DNA from: Candidatus Krumholzibacteriota bacterium
Lineage (GTDB): Bacteria > Krumholzibacteriota > Krumholzibacteriia > JAJRXK01
Length of the DNA: 41,966 nucleotides
Direction of reading: 5' to 3'
Assembly: GCA_024276305.1 (NCBI GenBank)
Contig: JAJRXK010000041.1
Location: 1-41,966, forward strand
Part shown: positions 16,001-22,378 of the stretch, in pieces
How the letters are laid out: each line of letters starts with the position of its first letter
How positions within the stretch are numbered: position 1 is the first letter of the stretch
Position numbers and translations under genes: made by a program
The notes under the pieces: generated by a model
Databases searched by the model: none
The model's input: only the letters and a program-made list of their open reading frames with translations
What the model was told of the DNA's origin: nothing

Positions 16001-17190
16001 CGAGCCCAGGCTCCCCCGGCCGGATCCATCGCCGCCAAGAAGTAGACGTTCGCGGAATTGTAGGAATCCGGGCGCATGGAAGGCAGAGTCATGGCCCGCG
16101 GGAAGTTCGCCCCATCGATGTTGCGGTCGACCCAGTCGTCCTGGGCCGAGAACCCGTAGAAGACGATCACATCCGCCGGATCCACGGGAGAGTTGGGATC
16201 GGGATCACCCACGAAGTACAACGGAACGTCCGCGGTGATCGGCGTGGGATAGGTGGGAGAGTCCGGCGAATCACGGCGCTTCTGGTAGAGTCGAAGGTCC
16301 CGGCGAAGAGTGGAGGGGGGAAGTTCGTGATTGGTGAGCAACGTCGACATCTGGACTCGATGCAATCCCGTTCCGCTCACCCGGAGACGGATCTCGGCGC
16401 TCCGGAGTCGGCTCTTGTCGAAGAGGGGAGTTCCCCACACCGCCGCGCGTCGTAGACCAGAGTCCAGCCCGTCGCTGGCCCAGATCTTCTTCCGCCCTTC
16501 GAGTTCGGGCGGCAGACAGCCCCACTCTCGCGCCAGTTCTCCATTGAGCAGGGACGATTGGAATCTCTGCAGCCCGGGCTTCACCGGGGAATGGCGTCCA
16601 GCGGGTTGGGGGAATCGCACCCGCACCCGGATCTCCGTGGCAACCTCCACCCGACCGGTCGCCGCGTCGTAGAACACCGGAGATACTCGAAGAGGTGCCA
16701 CCCGCTGGCGACGATGGAAGACCGCTTGGCCCAAGCTCACCGCCTCTGCCGCCGTCGTGGAGAAACGATTGTAGCCCGGACCCTCGATGCTGCGTTCGAC
16801 GAGGCGGGGCTCGTCGTCCATGGCCTGGGGATCGATGCTGGGAGTCGAATGAGGCAGCATTCTGCCGCGACCCAAGACCTGACGCCCCAGGATCTCGAAG
16901 TCGATCGAAGCCTCGCCCTCGGGGGGGAGAGCGAACCACCGCGCGGCCCGCGGCAACATGGGCAGTCCCGGGCTTCCGCTCTGGTGCGCGCCATCGATTT
17001 CGACGAGGTACCAGGGGCTCCCCGAAGGATCCGTGCCGGCCCGCATCCACTCCGCTCCGCGGACGGTGAGTCGGACTTCCATCTGCTGGGCGCTGGAGCT
17101 GAGAACCTCCCAGTCGAGCTGGGCCGCAGCCGGTCCGGTGCCCATGGAGAACATGATCAGGACCGCAATGGCCCAGGTCTTTCTCAACAC
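13009..17190 (-). CDS. Secreted gingipain-type C25 cysteine peptidase with FlgD-like C-terminal domain
   Basis: About 1393 residues. The signal peptide is WAIAVLIMFSMGTGPAAAQ. A C25 propeptide-like region follows (VAPLRVSPVFYDAATGRVEV, then VRVRFP). The peptidase domain has the family's catalytic pair: His near residue 932 in YQGHAAFNRLAHE and Cys near 966 in FFGMGCHVSDFLQ, followed by the conserved GAIATYGSSG. The last ~95 residues form a FlgD Ig-like/T9SS-type sorting domain (YDLSGRMVYERRDDG, SGELSLAWDGRTSDG, GTYFYRLEVG) ending NMGRIVVMR. Family members are secreted endopeptidases or PorU-like sortases; a PorU-like role cannot be excluded, but PorU itself usually lacks this C-terminal domain. 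The GTG at 17190 is favoured because GAGGAGGG lies ahead and the signal peptide follows. It stands alone between its promoter (17353-17382) and murQ. Confidence 0.88.
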   Translation of the reverse strand: MLRKTWAIAVLIMFSMGTGPAAAQLDWEVLSSSAQQMEVRLTVRGAEWMRAGTDPSGSPWYLVEIDGAHQSGSPGLPMLPRAARWFALPPEGEASIDFEILGRQVLGRGRMLPHSTPSIDPQAMDDEPRLVERSIEGPGYNRFSTTAAEAVSLGQAVFHRRQRVAPLRVSPVFYDAATGRVEVATEIRVRVRFPQPAGRHSPVKPGLQRFQSSLLNGELAREWGCLPPELEGRKKIWASDGLDSGLRRAAVWGTPLFDKSRLRSAEIRLRVSGTGLHRVQMSTLLTNHELPPSTLRRDLRLYQKRRDSPDSPTYPTPITADVPLYFVGDPDPNSPVDPADVIVFYGFSAQDDWVDRNIDGANFPRAMTLPSMRPDSYNSANVYFLAAMDPAGGAWARMPVETLGPSQGSPQSMFRKTRTFTGDAAFQQNPKDPTVERYHWNDWDEVNVQRAVPVFAAVPDSNVRWAWTVTSRSMNTNVPHPVDFYLEGLNGRIDLMTINSDLALYRVLHELRAEVPASALPDGFVRLGMDHVLNGSSARVGTYLGRITVDYASMYRAAFSDLEFSTGATGVNVDIEATGFDRGDLLLFEVTDPRRPRAITLSPQNVVDAGDGTFTLSLHVPQVAGEQRSFRASPLIRLDVLRNQDIETDNIPSVFDTANDLQVLAVGPAVFADKMQSWVQWRQDHDLGYGWRVGYVDVQQIYDDFSGGLQSPEAIHDFVEYAYVSWGAEALLLVGYANEDARQITSDAGPNLVPARVHLQQFLGVTELLASDKWYAFMNPRADFPDRIDRTADLLVGRLPVADNEGLQVALDKIFAYEQPRASDDWRRRSYWIADDAYSSNYLGTSQGTYGFVSDEVEFGRSQERSANLISTSLDTLQSGIYFNLDEVTSGCRDELGCTTAPCVASCYANRGQGRLFEVLSQGWLMVSYQGHAAFNRLAHETMVNRNALGALQNVGKPFLFFGMGCHVSDFLQAEEGRVGTPIGEYLFALPGKGAIATYGSSGFEFLNPNATFMEEIASVFWAEGRSTGQLSSPLASQWVVGEALAQAELNTVGISSVFRKSEMIAQYNLLGDPLLRMDAAPPRLRVWNSGGALSEGADLVADAGATTASLRLEAIDETGISRLEIVDSQGRDSTGLLQPLAGTDPRRRSYDLNLPILPQTYDVEISIHDGSYPDTRPTRKTWHVTLGHEIYVDGSLFDPAAGSGFPVGQTIAVEVRLSSPVDLQNSDFGAVTLDGGTVGPVTVTGSGRDWTLIFDARAEVSTGQVLSLSLGSATETIPLSAGTVGGAPLVIEAHYPMPNPARLAGGQPIYVVARASEAVEWARLTVYDLSGRMVYERRDDGLSLGSGELSLAWDGRTSDGSEIANGTYFYRLEVGAGTRAARSNMGRIVVMR

Positions 17191-17352
17191 GACAATCCAA
17201 CCCTCCTCGTGGGGCAACGACGACCATCGCCCGGTCACCGCGTGGCAGAACAGAACGGGCACTCTCCCGAAGCACAGCTCATCGACACGAGCCGTAGAAT
17301 CGGAAGATCAGGGAGGGAGAGGGCAGAAGAACCCGAGTTGGCTGGCCTATCG

Positions 17353-17382
17353 AGTGTAGCCCCGCAGGACCGCCGTCGTCAA
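17353..17382 (-). promoter_or_regulatory. Predicted promoter of the C25 peptidase gene
   Basis: On the minus strand TTGACG (17382-17377), an 18-bp spacer and TACACT (17358-17353). The same arrangement, TTGACA-N18-TACACT, precedes the dockerin-like gene at 22026. The predicted start site gives a leader of about 155 nt. Confidence 0.5.
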
Positions 17383-17425
17383 CGAGTCGCTCTCCGTTGC
17401 CACAAAGACTCCACTCCGCGAGCGC

Positions 17426-17451
17426 AAAAGAGGGGCTCCAAAGAGCCCCTC
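17426..17451 (-). terminator. Terminator after secreted protein gene 17508-18179
   Basis: Perfect 9-bp stem GAGGGGCTC/GAGCCCCTC (17430-17438 and 17443-17451) with a 4-nt loop. Read on the minus strand it is followed by TTTTGCG. Confidence 0.85.
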
Positions 17452-17507
17452 TCGCATCGATGTAGTCGTAGTCCGGGAAGTTGATCCCGAAGGTCAGATC
17501 TTCTGCA

Positions 17508-18179
17508 TCAGTCCCCGAAATTGGCCTTGATCGCTCCCCAACTCGGGGTCTCGACGGGAGTGATGCAATTGTTCACACAATTCACCACCGCGGGCCGCAC
17601 CACCGCAAAGGGACGGAGACACTCCGTGCCCCCACCGGTGGCCAGATTGATGCACTCGCCCACGTCGATATTGTCGTTGAAGCCCGCTGCAGGCGGGTTG
17701 AAGCTGCTCTGAGAAGCCTGTCCGAGCTCCAGGAGCAAATCCGTCGGGGCAGCTCCGCCGAAGAAGACGATCGAGTACTGGACCAGATCGATCGGAGTGG
17801 TGTTGGCAATGATCGCGGTGGTAAGGCCCACCAAGAAATCGGTATTGGGAGGAGTCCCCAGATTCAGCGCGACATTGCGGATGGTGGCTTGGGCGATCAA
17901 GAAGCTCGAAGGGATGGTGAGTCCGGCCTCCCACGCCCGCAGTCCGGTGCTGGCATTGAGCGACGGCCGTCCGATATCTCCATAGTCCAATTCGGCCAGA
18001 ATGAAGAGATCGAAAGGTGTGCCCGGAACCACAGTGATGTTGGGCATATAGGCGGTGCCATTCCCGGAGACCGAGAGAATCCCCATGGTCTGACCCGGAG
18101 TGGAACCCTGGGCGAATACCGACGCGGCGCTGAGGGTCACCGTCAGCATCACAAGAGCCACGATAGCGACTCGTTTCAT
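17508..18179 (-). CDS. Secreted hypothetical protein P1 of the S(F/W)GxVK family
   Basis: 223 residues from the ATG at 18179, preceded by an excellent GGAGGAAAC. The signal peptide MKRVAIVALVMLTVTLSAASVFAQ has a clear Ala-x-Ala-type cleavage site. The mature protein is beta-rich with no known domain. It has cysteines in the pattern GECIN...GGTEC...VNCVNNC, suggesting disulfides. It ends PSWGAIKANFGD, matching the C-terminal motif of the three related genes upstream (TSFGGVKARF twice and TSFGAVKGLY once). It is the most divergent member. Function is unknown; secretion to the periplasm or surface is the only safe inference. It has its own terminator and a weak candidate promoter at 18341-18369. 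Confidence 0.85.
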   Translation of the reverse strand: MKRVAIVALVMLTVTLSAASVFAQGSTPGQTMGILSVSGNGTAYMPNITVVPGTPFDLFILAELDYGDIGRPSLNASTGLRAWEAGLTIPSSFLIAQATIRNVALNLGTPPNTDFLVGLTTAIIANTTPIDLVQYSIVFFGGAAPTDLLLELGQASQSSFNPPAAGFNDNIDVGECINLATGGGTECLRPFAVVRPAVVNCVNNCITPVETPSWGAIKANFGD

Positions 18180-18540
18180 GTTTCCTCCTTCAAAGATCGC
18201 GAATCCTCGCGTTGGCTGCCGCTCGGGATTCGAAGGCCAGCCGCATGAGACGGTCGAGGGGAGACACCTTCTGCCCTCGATTTCGAACCGAGTTTGGAAC
18301 CAGCGCACTCGAACACTCCAAGCAGCGCGCCAGCAAACCTTGGGTACCGAGAATTCGCGATGACGTCAAGAATCAATCCGAGAGCCGAATCCAATCCTCC
18401 GCCCCCGAACCGGGCGGTTGCGTCGCGAATCGGTGCACACAGGACCAATATAGGGGGTGAGGGAGGGAAAAGAAAGCCCCAATCCGGTCACTTTTCTCGA
18501 TTCGCGGGGCGAATTGCGCAGTTCTCGACGCCCTCGACGC
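18180..18540. other. Leader/intergenic region upstream of P1
   Basis: 361 bp without a credible gene. It contains the P1 ribosome site next to 18179 and one candidate promoter (18341-18369). The remainder shows no repeat or RNA structure I can support. Confidence 0.6.
18341..18369 (-). promoter_or_regulatory. Weak candidate promoter for P1
   Basis: TTGACG (18369-18364), 17-bp spacer, TACCCA (18346-18341) on the minus strand. The -35 is good and the -10 is poor. Confidence 0.3.
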
Positions 18541-18574
18541 AAAAAAGAGGGGCGCCCGTGGGGCGCCCCTCTTT
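18541..18574 (-). terminator. Terminator after P2
   Basis: Perfect 13-bp stem AAAGAGGGGCGCC/GGCGCCCCTCTTT with a 5-nt loop. On the minus strand the T-run continues as TTTTTTGCG. It lies 22 bp after the P2 stop. Confidence 0.9.
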
Positions 18575-18595
18575 CCATCGTTCTCGAAAAAACGA

Positions 18596-19186
18596 CTAGA
18601 ACCGAGCCTTCACCCCACCAAAGCTGGTGGACTCGGTGGCCACGGGGCCACCATCGGTGGCGTTGAGCACGAGGCAGCCATCGGGGTGAGCCGGCGAACC
18701 GTTCTGGGCAACACCGAAGGGCACCAGGGTGTCGGTGCAGTCGGAGAGGCCAGGGACGGCCGGGCTGAACGAACTATTGGAGAAGGGTCCGATGCAGATC
18801 GTCGCATCCGCGGGCGGCGGAGTGAAGGACGCGGCGGCATAGGTGGCCAGCACCACAACGCCATTCCCGTCGACACAAGCGCCGGTCGAAGCGGCGACAT
18901 CGGTGTTCGTTCCGAAGTTGGTGGGAAGGGGGCCAACGAGAGTAAGCGACTGAACCAGGTATCCGATGTCATTGGTCAGGCTGTACTCGATGGCCTTGAT
19001 CCCGGTGACGAGGTCGAAGCCGACGACGTAGAAGTTGAAGAAGCCGGGGGCGACGACCATTGTGGATTGCGTACCCGCGGTATCGGCGAAGACACCAACG
19101 TCTCCAGCCTGGGGTTGAGCGACGGCCAAGACCGAAGAGAAAGCCACCACGCTGACCGCGAGGGCGAGAATCGCAATTTTCTTCAT
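18596..19186 (-). CDS. Secreted hypothetical protein P2 of the S(F/W)GxVK family
   Basis: 196 residues with signal peptide MKKIAILALAVSVVAFSSVLAVAQ and a GAGGA ribosome site. The mature part begins GDVGVFADTAGTQST, continues with FYVVGFDLVTGIKAIEY and GPLPTNFGTNTDVAA, and contains cysteines in TGACVDGNG, TICIGPF, LSDCTDTL and PDGCLV, consistent with two disulfides. It ends TSFGGVKARF. It is a close paralog of P3 at 19989-20576: long blocks such as GPLPTNFGTNTDVAA and GPFSNSSFSP are identical, and the nucleotide sequences also align closely. No known domain is recognised. Each gene has its own terminator, so they are probably separately transcribed units rather than an operon. Confidence 0.88.
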   Translation of the reverse strand: MKKIAILALAVSVVAFSSVLAVAQPQAGDVGVFADTAGTQSTMVVAPGFFNFYVVGFDLVTGIKAIEYSLTNDIGYLVQSLTLVGPLPTNFGTNTDVAASTGACVDGNGVVVLATYAAASFTPPPADATICIGPFSNSSFSPAVPGLSDCTDTLVPFGVAQNGSPAHPDGCLVLNATDGGPVATESTSFGGVKARF

Positions 19187-19329
19187 GGGTAAAATTCCTC
19201 CATAGCGACGATGTCGAAGCAAGAATATCCCCAGCCGTGGCCCTCAGCATCAAGCCCGCGACCGGAGGTGGTTGGAGTGGGAGCCAGCAGGGACGCAGGC
19301 GTAACGAACCCTCCCCGATACATTCCTCG

Positions 19330-19358
19330 ACTTTACAGTATTGCCCAATTTGTGTCCA
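19330..19358 (-). promoter_or_regulatory. Candidate promoter for P2
   Basis: TGGACA (19358-19353), 17-bp spacer, TAAAGT (19335-19330) on the minus strand, about 145 nt before the P2 start. The match is moderate. It lies between P2 and the inserted element at 19434, so insertion did not separate it from the gene. Confidence 0.4.
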
Positions 19359-19433
19359 CATCGGAATCGCTTCCGCCCCTGGGAGCCACGATTCGCTCCC
19401 ACGAGGACCGATCCGGACAGATCCTGGTCACAA

Positions 19434-19858
19434 AGTTGTGTCTCCGAAATTGTTGATGATCGAGTGCGAGAAGATCCTGGCTGCGTGAGGGGCCGGGGTC
19501 TTCTACTCGACGGGCAGGGTACTCTGGAGCGGCTCGAGCATGCCCTTCTCCATGGCCTTGGGGTCGGGGCGATCGGGGCGTTTCTGCCGGTAGGTGGTCG
19601 AGAAGGACTGAGTCGACATCGTGACACCACATGCCCGGCAATGGAACCGCTGTACGGATCTCCGGTCACTCTTCCGGGTGTAGAAGTCGACCTTGCGGAC
19701 CGGCCAGGGACCACCCATGTGATTGTGGTACTTGCACTTGGGGTTGGTGCAGCGGGGTGGGAGCCAGCCCCTCGGGATCCGGTCGACCATGTCCACGATC
19801 CTGGACAGCGCACGGACAGGCTCAACAACTATTCATCAACAATTTCCGAGACACAACT
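19434..19858 (-). mobile_element. Short transposon-derived element, copy 2 (non-autonomous, MITE-like)
   Basis: 425 bp, bounded by 24-bp inverted repeats at 19434-19457 and 19835-19858 that match those of copy 1 (2757-3186) except for one base. It lies in the opposite orientation to copy 1 and has an uninterrupted 97-codon zinc-ribbon frame. Differences from copy 1 include four bases and one base missing near the frame's 5' side. The nine bases on either side (TGGTCACAA and AAAGGGTGC) do not match, so no target duplication remains; the insertion is older, or flanks were rearranged. It sits between the near-duplicate genes P2 and P3. Confidence 0.85.
19503..19796 (-). CDS. Transposase-derived zinc-ribbon protein, no catalytic domain
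   Basis: 97 residues from a GTG at 19796 (MDMVDRIPRGW...). CTNPKC and FHCRACG form a four-cysteine zinc ribbon, followed by MSTQSFSTTYRQKRPDRPD, a segment I associate with the N-terminal DNA-binding part of IS1/IS1595-like transposases. After residue ~80 the sequence jumps to a short tail (AMEKGMLEPLQSTLPVE) with no DDE residues. The likely origin is an in-frame internal deletion of a full transposase that kept the DNA-binding ribbon and the extreme C-terminus; this is inference. If translated, it could bind the inverted repeats and act as a repressor or be mobilised in trans. There is no strong ribosome site. Confidence 0.65.
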   Translation of the reverse strand: MDMVDRIPRGWLPPRCTNPKCKYHNHMGGPWPVRKVDFYTRKSDRRSVQRFHCRACGVTMSTQSFSTTYRQKRPDRPDPKAMEKGMLEPLQSTLPVE

Positions 19859-19926
19859 AAAGGGTGCAGATGCCCCATCTATCGACAGGCCCCAAGCTCC
19901 CGGCCGATCCGGATTCCCAGCCGACG

Positions 19927-19961
19927 CGAAGAGCCCCCGTCCGCAGGACGGGGGCTCTTCG
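19927..19961 (-). terminator. Strong hairpin after P3
   Basis: Perfect 16-bp stem CGAAGAGCCCCCGTCC/GGACGGGGGCTCTTCG with a 3-nt loop, 27 bp after the P3 stop. It lacks a T-run on the minus strand, so termination may need a factor, or the hairpin may protect the mRNA 3' end. Confidence 0.7.
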
Positions 19962-19988
19962 ATCGAAACGAATTCGAACGGATCCGGC

Positions 19989-20576
19989 CTAGAAACGGGC
20001 CTTCACACCGCCGAAGCTCGTCGACTCGGTGGCCACGGGGCCACTGTCCGTGGCGTTGACCACGAGGCAACCATCGGGATGGGCGCCATTGCCGTTCTGC
20101 GCCACACCGAAGGGACGCAGGGTGTCGGTACAATCCGAATACCCGGGCGTCGGCGGACTGAACGAGCTGTTCGAGAACGGACCGATGCAGATCGTGCTGT
20201 CATCGGCAGGCATGGCGAAGGTCGCGGCCGCATAGGTCGCGAGCACCACCACACCGGCCCCATCCACACACGCACCGGTCGCGGCGGCCACGTCGGTATT
20301 GGTCCCGAAGTTGGTCGGCAGCGGACCCACAAAAGTGGCGGACTGGACCAAGAACCCGATGTTGTCGGTCAAGCCCCACTCGATGGCCTTGAGGCCCGGC
20401 GTCAGCTCGAAGCCCACGACGTAGAAGGTGAAGAACCCAGGAGTCACCACCAGGGTCGACTGCGTACCGGCGGTGTCGGCGAACACGCCCACATCTCCGG
20501 GTTCTGCTTGCGCAAACGCCAGGCTGCTCATCGCGAGGATGCCCAGGGCCAGCACAGCTACCATTAGCTTCTTCAT
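19989..20576 (-). CDS. Secreted hypothetical protein P3 of the S(F/W)GxVK family
   Basis: 195 residues with signal peptide MKKLMVAVLALGILAMSSLAFAQ. GGAGG lies 12 bases before the ATG, a slightly long spacing. The mature protein GDVGVFADTAGTQST... parallels P2 almost residue for residue, including cysteines in TGACVDG, TICIGPF, YSDCTDTL and PDGCLV, and ends TSFGGVKARF. P2 and P3 are therefore a recent duplication. The N-terminal and strand-rich middle parts also align with P4, though much more distantly. The product is secreted but of unknown function. Stop codon is TAG, as in P2. Confidence 0.88.
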   Translation of the reverse strand: MKKLMVAVLALGILAMSSLAFAQAEPGDVGVFADTAGTQSTLVVTPGFFTFYVVGFELTPGLKAIEWGLTDNIGFLVQSATFVGPLPTNFGTNTDVAAATGACVDGAGVVVLATYAAATFAMPADDSTICIGPFSNSSFSPPTPGYSDCTDTLRPFGVAQNGNGAHPDGCLVVNATDSGPVATESTSFGGVKARF

Positions 20577-20751
20577 GAGAGGTAGAATCCTCCGATTCAG
20601 AGTTCGAAGCACACGAGAGAAGTGCAATTCTCCCAAGGATTTGATTGGCGATCGTCTCCGGCGAGAGCGAGAGGTGGTTGGGTGGCGACGGAGATCCCGT
20701 TCACCACCCTCCCTACGATCGCACAACTAGATCACGGGTCGAAACCAGCGA

Positions 20752-21306
20752 CTAGTAGAGGCCCTTCACTGCACCGAAGGAAGTCGCCTCATTGGCCACC
20801 GGCGGACCGATGAACAGAGACGGACCCAGGTTGCAGGTACTCAGCTGGGCGGCACAGGAATTGATCTGCGCTCCCAGCGGATCGGCCGAGGTATTCGCCT
20901 ACACGGACACGGTACGGCTGGCGCTGGTGGGGAAGGGGATCTGCACTTCATAGTCGGTGACTAGGATCGGCAGACCGCCAAAACCGATGGCGCACTCGCC
21001 CAGACCCACATTGTTCCCCGTCGCTTCGCTCACGTTGAACCGACCACCACTCGGACCATAAGTCTGAGAAATGATGAAGATCTCGGTGTTCAGACCGGGA
21101 AGATCGAGGTCGTAGGCTACCGCGTTGACCGCGTTCTCAGCGAAGAGCACAACGTAGATGTGGAAGTTCGTGCCCTGAGTGGGTATGAACGAACTCACAG
21201 TCCCGTTGGCGTCAGCATAGACTCCCACCGTGCACTGAGCAGCGGCGTAACCGGCAGCCATCACGACGAGCATCGCGACCACCACCATCATTGTCCTCTT
21301 GAACAT
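20752..21306 (-). pseudogene. Secreted protein P4 of the S(F/W)GxVK family, interrupted by an in-frame TAG
   Basis: An ATG at 21306 with a clear AAGGAGAG site starts MFKRTMMVVVAMLVVMAAGYAAAQ, a signal peptide, followed by CTVGVYADANGTVSS, equivalent to GVFADTAGTQST in P2/P3. Later come GLGECAIGFGG and LPILVTDY. After 135 residues there is a TAG at 20899-20901. The same frame continues 48 codons to a second TAG at 20752 and encodes the family C-terminus, ending NEATSFGAVKGLY. Conservation of the downstream part implies the full-length gene was functional until recently. Explanations are a nonsense mutation, a sequencing or assembly error, or stop-codon readthrough. TAG is a normal stop in P2, P3, nagZ and rpmB here, so genome-wide recoding is unlikely. 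Confidence 0.75.
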
Positions 21307-21426
21307 TTGATCTCTCCTTACAAGCGAGATGTCATCCCATAGGTTGATTCAAGGAGTAACGCGCCCACACCTCTAGACCTCCCGGAGGAGACACCGATGC
21401 AATGCGCGGCAACCCTGACTGGACAC

Positions 21427-22026
21427 TTAGGGACAAACCTCGAACAGGTGGACACCAAATTCACCGACGTCGGAGAGATTGATGACGCCATCCGGCACGA
21501 GGTCAGAGCGGAAGTTGTAAGCACCGCCGAAGTCCGCGCCGAAGATGCCGATGTCAATCAGGTTGACCTCGAGGTCTCCGTTCATGTCCGGGCTGTTCAT
21601 GTCGATCGCAAGCGCAGGACCAGCCAGAGGAGTTCCTGCCAGATAGACCTGAACACCGGCCTGGGTGAAGCCGCCACCAGCGATGGCACCGCTGATCGTG
21701 GTCGCGCCAGCTGCGTCAGTGTTGAAGTCCGCCACGCTACCGCCCTTACACAGGGAGATCGAACCGTCACCGGTGTCGTCGACCCAGATGTCTTGGAACG
21801 GATAGCCAGCAATCGCATTACCATTGACGTCGAGGACGGTGACCGAAATGGTCGCGCCCTTTTCCGCAAGGGTCTTGCCGAGACCGGCAGGAGTCACGAG
21901 AACCGTGCCACCGGCCGAAGTAGCGGTACTGAGGGTATCATCCGGAATGCCAGCAGCGGCCAAGCTCGAGAGCCCAAGCAGCATGGTGCCGGCAACGGCG
22001 AGACTCAGGAGTCTCTTGTTGATCAT
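21427..22026 (-). CDS. Secreted protein P5: Ig-like domain plus dockerin-like repeats
   Basis: 199 residues from the ATG at 22026 with GGGAGG upstream. The signal peptide is MINKRLLSLAVAGTMLLGLS. The middle (ISVTVLDVNGNAIAGYPFQD, WVDDTGDGSISLC, TTISGAIAGGGFTQAGVQVY) has the beta-sandwich pattern of bacterial Ig-like domains. The C-terminus holds two dockerin-type repeats: DMNGDLEVNLIDIGIFGADF, with a good Asp-x-Asn-x-Asp calcium loop start, and a degenerate DLVPDGVINLSDVGEFGVHL. It ends EVCP. Dockerin-like repeats bind calcium and can anchor to cohesins; no cohesin is seen here. It differs from P1-P4 and lacks their C-terminal motif. A good promoter precedes it at 22149-22178. Confidence 0.82.
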   Translation of the reverse strand: MINKRLLSLAVAGTMLLGLSSLAAAGIPDDTLSTATSAGGTVLVTPAGLGKTLAEKGATISVTVLDVNGNAIAGYPFQDIWVDDTGDGSISLCKGGSVADFNTDAAGATTISGAIAGGGFTQAGVQVYLAGTPLAGPALAIDMNSPDMNGDLEVNLIDIGIFGADFGGAYNFRSDLVPDGVINLSDVGEFGVHLFEVCP

Positions 22027-22148
22027 TGAGATAAACCTCCCAAGGGTACATCGCGCAGCTGGTGAGGTTTCCAGCCGCGTTGCTGATTGATTAATTTCCG
22101 CGCTCAGAACCCCCTTCCACTCTTTCCATCCAATACTCGACGTGAAAG

Positions 22149-22178
22149 AGTGTAACACGGTCGCCGGAACAATGTCAA
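22149..22178 (-). promoter_or_regulatory. Strong sigma70-like promoter of P5
   Basis: TTGACA (22178-22173, perfect -35), 18-bp spacer, TACACT (22154-22149) on the minus strand. It predicts a leader of about 115 nt before the ATG at 22026. Confidence 0.6.
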
Positions 22179-22301
22179 TACGGCCACACGGGCAGAACCG
22201 CTTTGAAGACAATGACTTAGGATGGGTGTGCGAATCTTGACCAAAAACACCGGTCGGGGATTGGCCGCTCGGCCCGAACGAGGCCCGATCGACCGTCCTC
22301 G

Positions 22302-22378
22302 TGGTGGGCGAAACAGGATTCGAACCTGTGACCCCCTGCTTGTAAGGCAGGTGCTCTAACCAACTGAGCTATTCGCCC
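22302..22378 (-). tRNA. tRNA-Val (anticodon TAC)
   Basis: 77 nt with acceptor GGGCGAA/TTCGCCC, D arm CTCAGTTGGTTAGAG, anticodon stem CCTGC/GCAGG with loop CTTACAA (TAC at 22342-22344), T arm ACAGGTTCGAATCCTGT, discriminator A and an encoded CCA. Its first ten bases overlap the end of the small membrane-protein gene at 22369-22542, so both lie on one transcript. Confidence 0.97.

Noticed and set aside
17426-19961. GC-rich hairpins after P1, P2 and P3 as a CRISPR-like or regulatory RNA repeat
   Set aside because: Each stem has a different sequence and sits right after a stop codon; they are best explained as terminators or mRNA 3' stabilisers.
20715-20735. CACAACTAGA resembling the outer end of the element's inverted repeat
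   Set aside because: Only about ten bases match, with no second repeat or duplication; compatible with chance.
20752-20901. TAG used as a sense codon genome-wide (recoding)
   Set aside because: rpmB, nagZ, P2, P3 and the beta-barrel gene all end properly at TAG, so TAG is a working stop here. Local readthrough remains possible.
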